From Chara braunii (lineage: Eukaryota > Streptophyta > Charophyceae > Charales > Characeae), in assembly GCA_003427395.1 (NCBI GenBank), contig BFEA01000627.1:614084-678083 (forward strand): a DNA stretch of 64,000 bases, written 5' to 3'. Every line of letters starts with the position of its first letter. The first letter of the stretch is position 1. The notes beneath the pieces were generated by a model, which was not told the DNA's origin, ran no database searches, and saw only the letters and a program-made list of their open reading frames with translations. Positions 31,871-41,599 of this stretch are shown in pieces. The translations under genes and the position numbers were made by a program.

Positions 31871-32218
31871 TTGTGCGGACATGATCGACCGATCCTTCCT
31901 GTACCCATGCAAGTCCAATATACACACAAAGGCTTTTTGTTTAACGCAGAGAGACAAAGTGTTTGTTTTTGGGATGTGTGTGAGGCTATGACACAGATAC
32001 ATTACCATTTTGTTTTTCTCAATGACTTTGGATGCTCGACTTTCGCTTCTTCTGCCTTTGGGATTATAGACAACGTTCTTACCCCTTACTCAATCTCACT
32101 TCCCTATAACGAGTTTGTTGTGATCCCTTGGCCTGCCATAGCTCCTCACTGGCCCCAAACTCTGTGCTTAGAGTGCAGACGCAACAAACTTTTTTTTTTT
32201 GTGGGAACGAGGGTTTGA
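31871..32218 (+). pseudogene. PW/WP/CxxC domain family, copy C
   Basis: 115-codon frame not recognised as any known family. Its C-terminal half reads LPYNEFVVIPW, then APHWPQTLCLECRR; preceded by WDVCEAMTQI and a GCSTF..SAFGII segment. The same blocks in the same order appear at 35765-36030 and 40560-40880 and, partly, at 21835-21950. The two spaced cysteines (C-x2-C) and invariant Trp/Pro residues suggest a small folded, perhaps metal-binding domain. It breaks into a T-run (NKLFFFVG) after the CxxC. It follows the gag-only element and may be part of a mobile unit. Confidence 0.5.
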
Positions 32219-34859
32219 GTACACACTTCGTGAAGAAGCAGAAGCCACAAAGTGTGTATCACAACTGCGACCATCAGACTTCGACTCAGAGTTATGCGAG
32301 ACACGTAGGTAAGCCATCGCCCACGATCGCAATCGTACAAACACGCCCAAATATGTCCGCCCAACGAAGAGAGGTCCCGCATAGCTAAGGAGGTTTTGAA
32401 AATATATCGTTGAGTTAAGAAAAATTCTCACATTTTGATTGATTTTGAGTCTCACGCCGACTCACGGTGAAAGTTTGTCCCCCTTTCCTCCCCCCAACGG
32501 AGCTCGATAGTCACGAAAAAAAGTGATACAGAAAATTCTAGTTCCGACCTGGAGCTCCAACCCCCTTGTCCTAAATTTTTTGGCACGCTCTTTTTTCTTA
32601 CACTTTCATGGGCCCATCTTCTCATCCACTCCCAAAGGAAAGCAACACTCGGTGTGAGGTTGGTATCCAAGCAGGCATGCACCGCTTCCGTGGAAAGTAG
32701 TAGAGCTTGGAAAATTTTCCTCTCCCCTATCTTCTCATCGAAGCCCGCCCGTTATACAGAGTCAATCGGCTCCTGTAACACAAAGTATGACTAAAGCAGG
32801 AGCGCGTCTGCGAGCACCTCCTGTAGTGGTGCACAACATGGACAACCAGACCCTAGTTGGGAGGGGAGGAACGTACGTTCTCCCGCAGGAAGAGGAAGAG
32901 TTGTCGCCGGTCAAGGAAGTGGTGGAAGGCAAGACTCTATTTTGCTCTTTTTTTTTTTTTTTTTTTTTTTCACCTTTCACTACCTACCTACCACTACTCC
33001 TAAAGGCTATAGAGGGGACCCTTCCAAGCATAGCTAACTCGGAATGATGGGTCTGCATGTTGCCCCTTGCCAGGGTTGCCACCAATGCGGTTTTTCTAAT
33101 TTTGTTTTGAGTGGTGTGGTGAGCCCCATTATAAGAGCTTACTCACACAAAGCTTTTGGAGCAGTGAGGGCATACTCCAAACCCTAATTCTTGGGAGTGG
33201 TGAGGGGGTACTGGAACCCACTTACCCTAGTTCTTCACGTCTGACAATTGGCTACAAAAATCAATGGCCTAACCATTTATTACAAAAATTGATGGTCAGA
33301 AATGAAGAATGTGGGTGAGTGGGACCTCACCCCAAATGCCTCTCCTGGTAATGTCGCCATTCTTTTTCGTTTTGTTCTCTAAAGAATTGAATTAAACCAT
33401 TTTTCGATCTTTCCATGGAAAAGAAAGAAAAATAAGAGACTGGGGGGAAATGAGACTCAACATGATGGTGATAACGTTGTCAGAGCAGAAACCCTTACAA
33501 AGAGTAGCTGCTCTGTATTTTTAATCCCCGATGCAGTTCGGTCGTTTACATTTTTTTTTGAGTTGAGTGACTTAATGGGAATTACACATTTGCCAAAGAT
33601 TGTTTGAACGGAACCTATGATTGAAAGGCCTAATTTTTTTGAAGTGGAGTCCGGACGCTTATTGACATCCAAGAACATTGACTGAAAATTAACGATGCAA
33701 TCATAGCCTTGACAAACCGGTCACAATAATTTTAGATTCACAAAAAGTATTTAAGCATTGTGATGACAAGTGCATTGAAGGATGGGTGCAATGACGTTGG
33801 GATCATGAGGTGAGTTTTATGGGTGTTTCACGACCTTTTTGTGCGTCACGATGGTGAAGCGACGTAGAAATGATGGATCCCCACGTCAATTGATAGTGCG
33901 CAGGCGTATGGCCACGAGGACGACAAGTTTTTAGCAGATCCTACTTAAAATAAGGGCCGCGACTGCTAAGCTGCGCGATTCAGGGCCTAAATGTCTAAAC
34001 AGAGTGATCACGACAGGTATGCGCTGTGGCATGGAAAGAATCGACCGCCCAACTTATTTTCTAACTCCTATCGGCAGCTTGAGCAAAATCCTACCCATTC
34101 CCAGTAGGTTTTAAAGAATATTTTTGTTGGGGTTTAATGTTGCGTTTGTGGCACAGAATCCTAACGCTATAGCCTATTAGGCGGAGCACCCGTTGGGTTG
34201 AACATGGGTGGCCAACCCGTTGAGTGGCGGAGGCAACCACGGCCTGCTAAGCCACAGGGGGGGGGAGCACTGGGACACAATGCTTCGTAAAGGAGAGTTG
34301 CTCCTACTTCATCAATAGGAAGCATATGAACCTCATATGTCGGGATGCGGCCCACTAGGCTAGCTCCTTTTGTTGCGAGCAGCCCATGGGAAGTAAGCAC
34401 TAAAGCGCGATCGATTTTGACAGCGTGATCATCGAGATCACGTGGTGGAAATCAGCCGCGTTGAGATTAGCATGAACCCTGCACAAGGATGACACACATA
34501 AATCGAGAAAAAATCCGATTTATTTTTATTTTTATTTCGATTCTGTTTGGAACTGAATACTGGTGGGTTGCTGGGTAGGTTGTGATGATGAGCCACGAGG
34601 GTGATGAGACCATTAGCATGGGCTAAGGGGGAAAAAAAAAAAAAAAAAAAAAAAACTAGTAGCAAAGCGGCAGGTGGCACGATCGGGAGTGACTGAGAGT
34701 TGCAACTCCTAGAGGTTGTGATAGGCGCCTCGATGTACGGGCTGTCATACTATTTTTTGGTAAGTTCTTTTTTTATTTCCCTTTTTTACTTTTTTCTCTC
34801 TTTTTGTTACTTTTTATTCATTTCATTCCTAAGGGTTGCCCGTTCAGGTAACAGGCGCA
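32219..34859. other. No gene recognised
   Basis: AT-rich, anonymous sequence with a T run at 32948-32970 and A run at 34631-34653. A fragment GAGTGGTGTGGTGAGCCCC at 33109-33127 resembles an element H end. Short frames have no domains. Confidence 0.4.
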
Positions 34860-35764
34860 GCGAGTAGACAGGGAAGGATGACAGCGAAAGATTCATTCCC
34901 GCTTTGCAAATTGCTAAGTGGTGGTGCAAGGTCTATCAGGGACCTGAATGGCCATACTATTAGGCCACGGGGGATCTGGATTCGAACTTGTGTCAATATT
35001 TCCATAGTTTGTGGGGATCCTACCCTGCCTCGTTGGCAGGGTCGCCGTAGTATCAAGACTCATTCTCATCTTGCATTTTTGGTGAGCAGTGGGATGAGGC
35101 CATTTGCGTTTCGAGGGCACAAAATGTTATAGTCGCTAGATATCGTTTTGCCTCCCCTCTCCCCCCCCTGCCTCCTTTCTTCTTCTTTTAGGAAGAGATG
35201 GATACTTCCTCGCATAATTAGAAGTATGGCCTGTCTACGAGCGTGATTAATATCTGCTCGTGATCGAAGGGTTTTTCTCTTCTTGTTTATTTAAGAGGAT
35301 GTTGCCCTCCCGGGTGCTAACCAGCGGGATGCATAAATGAGGTTTTCAACTTTTTCTTCTTTTTAGCATGCCCTTGATTGATTCTTCCTTTTATGATGAA
35401 GTGCTTAGCTTAGATTGTTGGTGAATGACTGGATGAATGGGCTGCTCCTTGCCCCCTTGTAGATCGTTTTGTCTTTCCAAAGGGCTAGTGATTGTCTCCT
35501 GGAAGAACTTCCTTAACTCGCCCATTAGTTTTGTGGGTGATCCTCCCTTCGCAAAGACACATCAGGCATGAAAGTCACGTCATATTGATTTCCTTTATGA
35601 AGGCGATCCCTGAGTTAATGGGGATTGATCTCATTGTTTTGTGAGCGGCGGATGCATGTGTATCGGCATCGACGGCCATGTGGACTGAACCAGTTGAGAT
35701 CATCAGGGCTCCGACTTCTCAAACATCCCTGCTCAGGCCCTTTCCCGTATAGCGAGGACATGAC
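34860..35764. other. Inverted-repeat fragments, no gene recognised
   Basis: 34889-34927 and 35058-35095 are two direct copies of one end sequence (ATTCATTCCCGCTTTGCAAA and CTCATTCTCATCTTGCATTT, then GAGCAGTGGG) of the family complete at 52112-52237. A small hairpin ACCCTGCCTCG-TTGGCAGGGT lies at 35022-35042. Confidence 0.45.
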
Positions 35765-36196
35765 ACGTGTCTACGAGGGGGATGTATGCAAAGCGCTGGC
35801 CAAGATCAGCAGCCCGATTCATTTTCCGATTGGAACAGGGTGTCTAGTGTTTGTTAACTTGGGTTTTGCGACTATATTGATACCAATTTTCCTCCCTAGT
35901 ATTCCATTTTGCTTCCCTTTAACGAGTTAATTGTTATCCCGTGGCCACCCATTGCTCCTCGTTGGCCTCGCACGTTGTGCACTGATTGTCATCGTACGGA
36001 AAGGTTTAGAGCCCAAGGGTTCAACCACATGACACTTCGGGAACAGGAATTCAGGGAGAAAGCTGTGAGACTGCATCCCTCCAATTGGGATTCCAAACTC
36101 AGCGAGGAAAATCGTCAAACTCTTGTGCAAAATCGTGACCCGACGTGTCTTCCCGCGCCATTTCAGCCAGAGAAAATACATTGTGTTCGATCGTGA
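35765..36196 (+). pseudogene. PW/WP/CxxC domain family, copy B (frameshifted)
   Basis: The first part, in the frame ending at 35930, has VYEGDVCKALAKI and GCLVFVNLGFATIL. After a phase change near 35905-35915 the second frame has LPFNELIVIPW, APRWPRTLCTDCHR and RAQGF, followed by a charged helix-like segment (LREQEFREKAVRLH). The order and spacing match copies A and C. One frameshift and no clear start make it a pseudogene or mis-sequenced. Function not known. Confidence 0.5.
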
Positions 36197-36565
36197 CGAA
36201 GTTCAAAGATGCTTTTTGGATTAGGTAGTCGTTGACTCGGATTCTTTTCGTCCTTTCCCGCTTTACTCGTTGGTCCATATTTGCGATTCTTTTCGTCCTT
36301 TCCCGCTTTACTCGTTGCCCCATATTTGGGACCTCACGGGAGATTCCAGTTCTGTCCTGGAAGTCCACACTCAAATTTTGAAAAACCCTTGGCACCCCCC
36401 CATTGCCGCTTTCCAAGGCCTTTCCGCATTTTCAGTCACTCTGACAGGAAGGCAGTGTATGGCGTGAGGTTAGAGTGTCACCGATAGATGGAGCCTCTCC
36501 CCAGGTGCTAGCAATGTCTGCGCTAAACAGCATCGCTAGCACTGGTGGGTCTGTTTAAATTAAAA

Positions 36566-36683
36566 AATGATGCTCCCCACCAATAGATGGAGCGGCGATT
36601 AACAGGCTGCTAGGGAAGGCTGCTCTTATCACCTTCCCTAGCAGACCTGTTCAAGCCTAAAAAAAAAAAAAAAAAAAAAAAAA
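36566..36683 (+). mobile_element. SINE-E copy 2
   Basis: Contains GATGCTCCCCACCAATAGAT and GGAGC, then an internal stem of CTGCTAGGGAAGG against CCTTCCCTAGCAG, and a poly(A) tail of about 25 As (36659-36683). The region at 36480-36560 has a second hairpin (GCTAGCAATG ... CATCGCTAGC) that may belong to it. Confidence 0.65.
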
Positions 36684-37547
36684 GTGCGTCACGTACTCAC
36701 ACTGGTACTTTCCCGAGTGCATGTATGGCTGCAGTTACAGTCAAATTCAGTCCAAAAGGTCCTAGTGTGAGTAAGTTATAACTTGTAAGGGTCTCGTTTG
36801 ATACATCTAGAAAAACCTTAAACCACCAGTACTTCCTACAGTTGTGTAGCGTTAATGCTACGCAATTTTAGGAAACGTACGGGCCACTACAGGAGCGCCC
36901 AAATTCATCCAACGAGAAACGTTTCTACTCAATTTTTTTTCCGCGGCCGATAGCTGGGCCGAGTACTGGTGGTTTAAAAAACAAGGATACATTCCTGGTG
37001 AATTTTCATAATCAGTTTCTCCCATACCCATTTCTCGTTTGACGCACTCGCACAAGGTGACTTTCTACGACCAGTCAGATGATAGGTTGCCATTTAATAG
37101 TAGCATTTAGAGAATAGAGAATTATAACAAAAAGTTTGTTGCAGCCAATCGGACTCCTTGGTTGCAGTGTGCCCTCGTCACTTCGAAGAATGTGGTGTGG
37201 GCCTTCAGAACCTCGTGAGGACCCTTGAGAATTCCTTAGAAATGGCTGTGTCCTCCTTAAGAACTCAATGACAAGTCCTCGAAATGTTTCACATCGATAC
37301 ATAATTGTTTTGTAGGATCCGTCATTAGGACTCTGTAGAACGAAGACAAATAGAGTTTTCTTGGATTTTTTAGATCTGTCGAACGACACCCTGACTCATT
37401 GGACAATGTGGTCGCCTCCAGTCAAATCACATGATCATGACAGGACATGCCTGCTCAGACTGAAGATTTGATGATGTGTATTGCTCCGTGGTTGAACAGA
37501 CAATCCACCAACACGTCCCTTCCCACCCATCAGTTTTCATGATGTAA
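36684..37547. other. No gene recognised
   Basis: Anonymous sequence. Inverted ends CGTACTCACACTGGTACTTT (36690) and AAAAGGTCCTAGTGTGAGTA (36755) suggest a small hairpin element of about 90 bp. Confidence 0.4.
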
Positions 37548-37743
37548 GGGATGCTGGACCCGGTTTCCAGCAGGTGCAGCTCCCCACCAATAGATGGAGC
37601 ATGTTTTTCAAAAAAAAAAAAAANNNNNNNNNNNNNNNNNNNNNNNNNNNNNNNNNNNNNNNNNNNNNNNNNNNNNNNNNNNNAAAAAAAAAAAAAAAAC
37701 AAAAAACAAACAAACAAACAAACAAACAAACAAACAAACAAAC
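37548..37743 (+). mobile_element. SINE-E copy 3 with gap and (CAAA)n
   Basis: GATGCTGGACCCGGTTTCCA then GCAGGTGCAGCTCCCCACCA and ATAGATGGAGC, followed by a poly(A) run that contains a 60-N gap (37624-37683). After the gap the A run passes into (CAAA)n to 37743. The core is nearly identical to copy 4. Confidence 0.75.
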
Positions 37744-38640
37744 TTAGTGAAAAACTCCACCTGCTCCAATGCGGGAATGAGATCGGCAGAGGTCTTTCTT
37801 ACTCAAATAGGACAGTCAATTATATGTGTTGCTTGGTGGCTAATCAGCCAAAATTCTGCATATCTCTTCTCATCGACAAGTATACTGAAGGAGCCATAAC
37901 AGCATGCCAAGGTAAGAGGACATCTCTAGTAAATAGGAGGCATGCTCCAACTAGTGCTATACTTCGAAGAACAAGTGTCAAAAAGAGAGAGAAGGTTAAC
38001 GGAGACCCTAATTTTCAGACCACTTGCCATGCAAAAAGAGTCATAAGGGTCCCCAAGCATCGATGGGATCAGAATCCTATTGCTAGTAGTAACAGAAATG
38101 TACTTTCAAAAGCCAAAGAACCGAAAAGGAAAAGGTAAGAAAAAGAGCCTACACAGAAACCTTCACTGTAGCATACAGCTTGGCCATGATCTCACCACCT
38201 TCTTTTCTCTGATGGATGGGACCTCTCCTCCTCCTCCTCCTCCTCCTCCTCCTCCTCTCCTGCTCCTGTGAGCCTTCACGTGCCAGCTGCAATTTCCGGA
38301 ACGTCCACACATTATGTACCAAAGCTGTTTCCCTCTGCTGAGGGGGTGACATCTTGTTCTTGTTCTTGATCCCCTCTGGACACCTCTGTTTTTTTTTTGT
38401 TTTTTGTTTTTTTTTTTTGTTTTTTTTTTTTTGTACAACTAAGGATCCCAAGTTCGCAATTGGTTGGAATTCGGAATCGCCCGAAGGTGCAAACACTGGG
38501 GGCGACGGAGGGACCATAGTAGTGATTGATGCCAGACATCACAAAGGGTCCTATGGAGAACACAGATTTGATTGATCATTCACACGGCGTCCATCCAGGT
38601 CGCAGTTGCCAAGCCTCTGCCGGCTTACTTACAGTCGCTA
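37744..38640. other. Unrecognised sequence upstream of the group II intron domain
   Basis: An open frame runs to 38138 (VNYMCCLVANQPKF ... NPIASSNRNVLSKAKEPKRK) without a recognisable family. Because a group II domain V lies just downstream, this may be the older part of an organelle-derived intron. (CCT)n at 38223-38256 and T-rich 38390-38432 are later simple repeats. I cannot assign intron domains I-IV. Confidence 0.3.
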
Positions 38641-38657
38641 ACTAAGGACCTCCGTGT

Positions 38658-38691
38658 GAGCTGTATGCGAGGAAACTTGCACATACGGTTC
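38658..38691 (+). ncRNA. Group II intron domain V
   Basis: 34 nt that fold exactly as domain V. An 8-bp lower stem pairs GAGCTGTA with TACGGTTC, including the catalytic AGC triad at positions 2-4. A 2-nt bulge CA follows at positions 25-26. The upper stem is TGCGAG with CTTGCA, closed by the GAAA tetraloop. A short hairpin after it (GGGAAAGGCTCTTGCCCCC) could be domain VI. No intron-encoded protein is seen. It most likely derives from a mitochondrial or plastid group II intron transferred to the nucleus. Confidence 0.85.
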
Positions 38692-39640
38692 GGGAAAGGC
38701 TCTTGCCCCCTCTAAAATAGGCCACAAAATCAATAACTGGAACTGATTGGTTGACCCTGCTTTTGTGAGGCAAGAACAAAAAAGAACAGAAGGCATGGTG
38801 CCACCTTTTTTTTTTTTTTTTTTTTTTTTTTTCCTAACAAAACCCTCCGCCGGTGTTAGTGAGAAGGCATGGTGCCACTGTTCTCTTTGCAACTCGAAAA
38901 GGGAAAAAGATGTGACGTGCGTTACAAAGCTTCAAGGGGGTCGGCGGGGGATGAGAAGGGGTGGAGGGGGTCTCAACCACCAGCACCTTTCACAGGAAAA
39001 ATTCTTAGACGCGGCCATGCACATGCCTCATAATTAGGGATGTACCGGCCTGGGTGCGGCGGCAAATTCATCCAGGCAAAACTGTACCGTGCACGGCCTG
39101 TGTTGTGATAAGCTCAGATCCGTACCGCGCGGCTTGCCGTATCCTTGAGGGAAAACCCCGCGGAAGCCCCGAAGTACGGACGCAGATAGAAAGGGGCTTT
39201 TCTTTCTTTTTGCTTTTGTTTTCTTTTTGAAACGGCCTTTTTCATTTTGTTTGGTTAATAACTTCCGCGGGCGAATAGCGGCCGCGGTATGAAAATCAAG
39301 AAACGGGTGCGGTTGGGACTTTTTGAATTTTTGCGCGCGCGCCCAAGCTCCAATTTCTTCGCGCGTCTCGCATCCCCGTTTCTTGCTTTGCATCCTCGCG
39401 CCATCTTCCCTTCTTGCTGCGTGCATTTTCCCCATGCAGGACTCTTCGTCTTCCTCCGCGAAGTGATTTGCTGCGTAGTTGGGATGCTCGGATCAATGTG
39501 GAAAGCGGGAAACCGCGCACCACTTGAACGAACACCCCAATCACGTAGCCATGCAATCCCGCGGGTCGAACCCTCTAACTCCCCACCTCTCTCTCCTGTC
39601 CTGCTCCTCTGCACCCTGCACTGCCTGCACCTCGCGCCGT
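38692..39640. other. No gene recognised
   Basis: T run at 38809-38832 and otherwise mixed, becoming GC-richer after 39250. A phrase AGGCATGGTGCCAC is repeated at 38791 and 38865. No coding sequence supported. Confidence 0.4.
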
Positions 39641-39658
39641 TAACCCGCCGCCTTCCGC

Positions 39659-39668
39659 GCTATAAATT
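39659..39668 (+). promoter_or_regulatory. Possible TATA box
   Basis: CTATAAATTT lies 15-40 bp before a CT-rich stretch and several ATGs. It could drive the frame at 40297-41148, or be the promoter of a long 5' LTR ending at about 41402. It is only a motif match. Confidence 0.3.
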
Positions 39669-40296
39669 TGCGCAACCCTCTCCTCTCCCTCTCTTTGATC
39701 TCGGCTGCAATGCTGCGCGAGCTATGCGCGAGAGTCCGCGGCGCCGAACAGGCTCGACGAGCCCAAGAACGGGCAGAGTGACGACGTGAGGTGGACCCCG
39801 CAGTAGTCTCGGGGCGAAGCAGTCGGAGGGACTGAGCAGTGGTGGGGATTGGACGCCGGCTGCGGCAGGGCCTTGTGGCTATGGTGGTCGGTGGTCTTGG
39901 GGAGTTTTGAAGGCTGCGCCTGGGGGCGGCAGTTAATTGAATTTTTTGTGTACAAGAAGGACTCGCTGTTATCTCCATTGCTGCTTTGTCTATGCATGTC
40001 GTGTGTGTGAAGCCCCGAGTGATGGGAGCTTGTTCTGCGCATGAGTGACGTCGAAGGTCCATGGATGATTAGATGTCCTGTCAAGTGTTGTTGATTGCAT
40101 GCATGTATGTGTGTATGTACTCGTCCGGGCGGGGATGGGGAAACTGAACTGGGGGCCCGTCTGCTTAGGAGTATGAGTGTGTTGATCCGGTTGTTCCCCT
40201 CCCCTCCGCGATCTCTCCTGCGCTCTCGCGCGGTCTCGGCGTAATTCACTCTCTCACTCTCTCTCTCTCCCTTCTTCCCTTCCCCGATCGCCTTCC

Positions 40297-41148
40297 TTGG
40301 TACTGATAGTCATCGCTTTTAGAGCTTATCATCCCCGTACCGGTGACGTCAACCGCCTGCGTCCGCGCGGACAGTTGACGCCCCCGCCAAGGGGAGAAAG
40401 CTTAGCTTTCGTCATCTTCCCCCTACGCACCCCCCTTTTTTTGAGAGAGAAAAGTTGCGACGATTGTTGTATGGATTCGGTGTTGGCTCGGATGACCGGG
40501 AACGCAGGATCTTGCCCGTGTTCATCACGTACCTCCGATCGTCTCATTTCGCTACCGGCCTTCCCCATCACAGATGATGACAACGTCTACTGCGATGCGG
40601 ACGTACGGCGCGCGCTGAGGCAGACGGAGCAAGTGTGTTGGCAAGACCTGCCGCAGGCCTGTGAGATAAGGGGGAACGGGTTTGTGTTGATTGATCGCTT
40701 TGATTCCCCGACTCTGATATTGCCTTATACGGGTTTAACGGTGTTGCCCTGGTCGGCCGCTCACGACGCATGGCGACCGCAGTTTGATTGTCGCTGGTGT
40801 CGCCAGGGGGACTCGTGTTCGTGGCGACGGCTGGTCCTGGGTTACGAGGGAGCGACACGTTTCCCCGAGTTTTCCCGTAGCGCGGGGGCGCTGCCCGCGC
40901 AATTTCGAATTCAGATGCCGGCGAGTCCTCCCGCCGCTTTACCTTCCCGAAAACTTTCGCGCGGACTCTGTGAGTCCGACGCCGAGGCCTTAAGGCCTCA
41001 AACCACCCACCTCCACAACAAAGACCCGATGGTTCAGACACTTTGTGAAGTCGATGATGAGGCCCGAAGACTTCGAACCCACCACCTATCCCCCACACCC
41101 CTGACGGCCGAAGTTTTGTCTTCCGCCGCCATGGCCCCCTCCCCTTGA
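40297..41148 (+). CDS. PW/WP/CxxC domain protein, copy A (longest frame)
   Basis: Open 283-codon frame of no family I recognise. The likely start is Met59 (MDSVLARM, 40471) because earlier residues read as 5' leader. Residues 90-190 hold the shared domain: YCDADVRRALRQ, an RGNGFVLIDRF segment, LPYTGLTVLPW (142-152), a WRPQFDCRWCR stretch with C-x2-C at 165-168, and LGYEGATRF. Copies B, C and D keep the same order. The C-terminal part is low complexity with a twice-repeated phrase (LCESDAEALR / LCEVDDEARR). It ends 255 bp before the primer binding site of the Ty3 element, so it may lie inside that element's 5' LTR, or be a separate element. The only copy without frameshifts. Confidence 0.5.
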   Translation: MVLIVIAFRAYHPRTGDVNRLRPRGQLTPPPRGESLAFVIFPLRTPLFLREKSCDDCCMDSVLARMTGNAGSCPCSSRTSDRLISLPAFPITDDDNVYCDADVRRALRQTEQVCWQDLPQACEIRGNGFVLIDRFDSPTLILPYTGLTVLPWSAAHDAWRPQFDCRWCRQGDSCSWRRLVLGYEGATRFPEFSRSAGALPAQFRIQMPASPPAALPSRKLSRGLCESDAEALRPQTTHLHNKDPMVQTLCEVDDEARRLRTHHLSPTPLTAEVLSSAAMAPSP

Positions 41149-41402
41149 TGCCTTTTTCCGTCCCGATGCATGGCAACAGTTCATTTTTGCGGAAACCTTT
41201 TTGATTTTATCGTTTCGGAGTAATTCGGCCCCCACGTGACTCCGCCGCGACAGTTCGACTCCGAGAAAAACCTCGGCCACGAAACGAGAGTCTCCCGTTC
41301 CGTCCGAGAGACTCAACCCTTACGGCCAAAAATCCTCGGCCACGCCCCTCCTAGAACTCTGATCGGCGACCCCGTACGGGAAGCTGCAAGGGGGCGTGAG
41401 GT
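41149..41402 (+). repeat. Presumed end of the 5' LTR of the Ty3 element
   Basis: This lies directly before the primer binding site and by position is LTR sequence. It lacks a clear CA end, and the 3' LTR is missing because the element is truncated, so the LTR cannot be delimited. Confidence 0.4.
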
Positions 41403-41414
41403 TGGTATCAGAGC
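41403..41414 (+). promoter_or_regulatory. Primer binding site, initiator Met tRNA
   Basis: TGGTATCAGAGC, complementary to initiator-Met tRNA. It lies 186 bp before the gag ATG at 41600, the usual arrangement in plant Ty3 elements. Confidence 0.8.
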
Positions 41415-41599
41415 TGATTCATTTCGGCTCCGAGGTTTTCCTAAGACGATTGCCCTGTTTTAAAGTTTCTCCTTTTTTTCCTTTTTATCTTTTTACTAGA
41501 ATTTTTGTATGTTTGAGTAGGCTGGCTCCCCGTCGACGGAGGCCCGAGAATAGCAATCCGAACTGAGCGAGGGGCCGGGCTCGAAACCCGCCTCCCGCG

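Noticed and set aside
39289-39789. 166-codon plus frame opposite minus frames
   Set aside because: GC-rich region open on both strands; no recognisable family.
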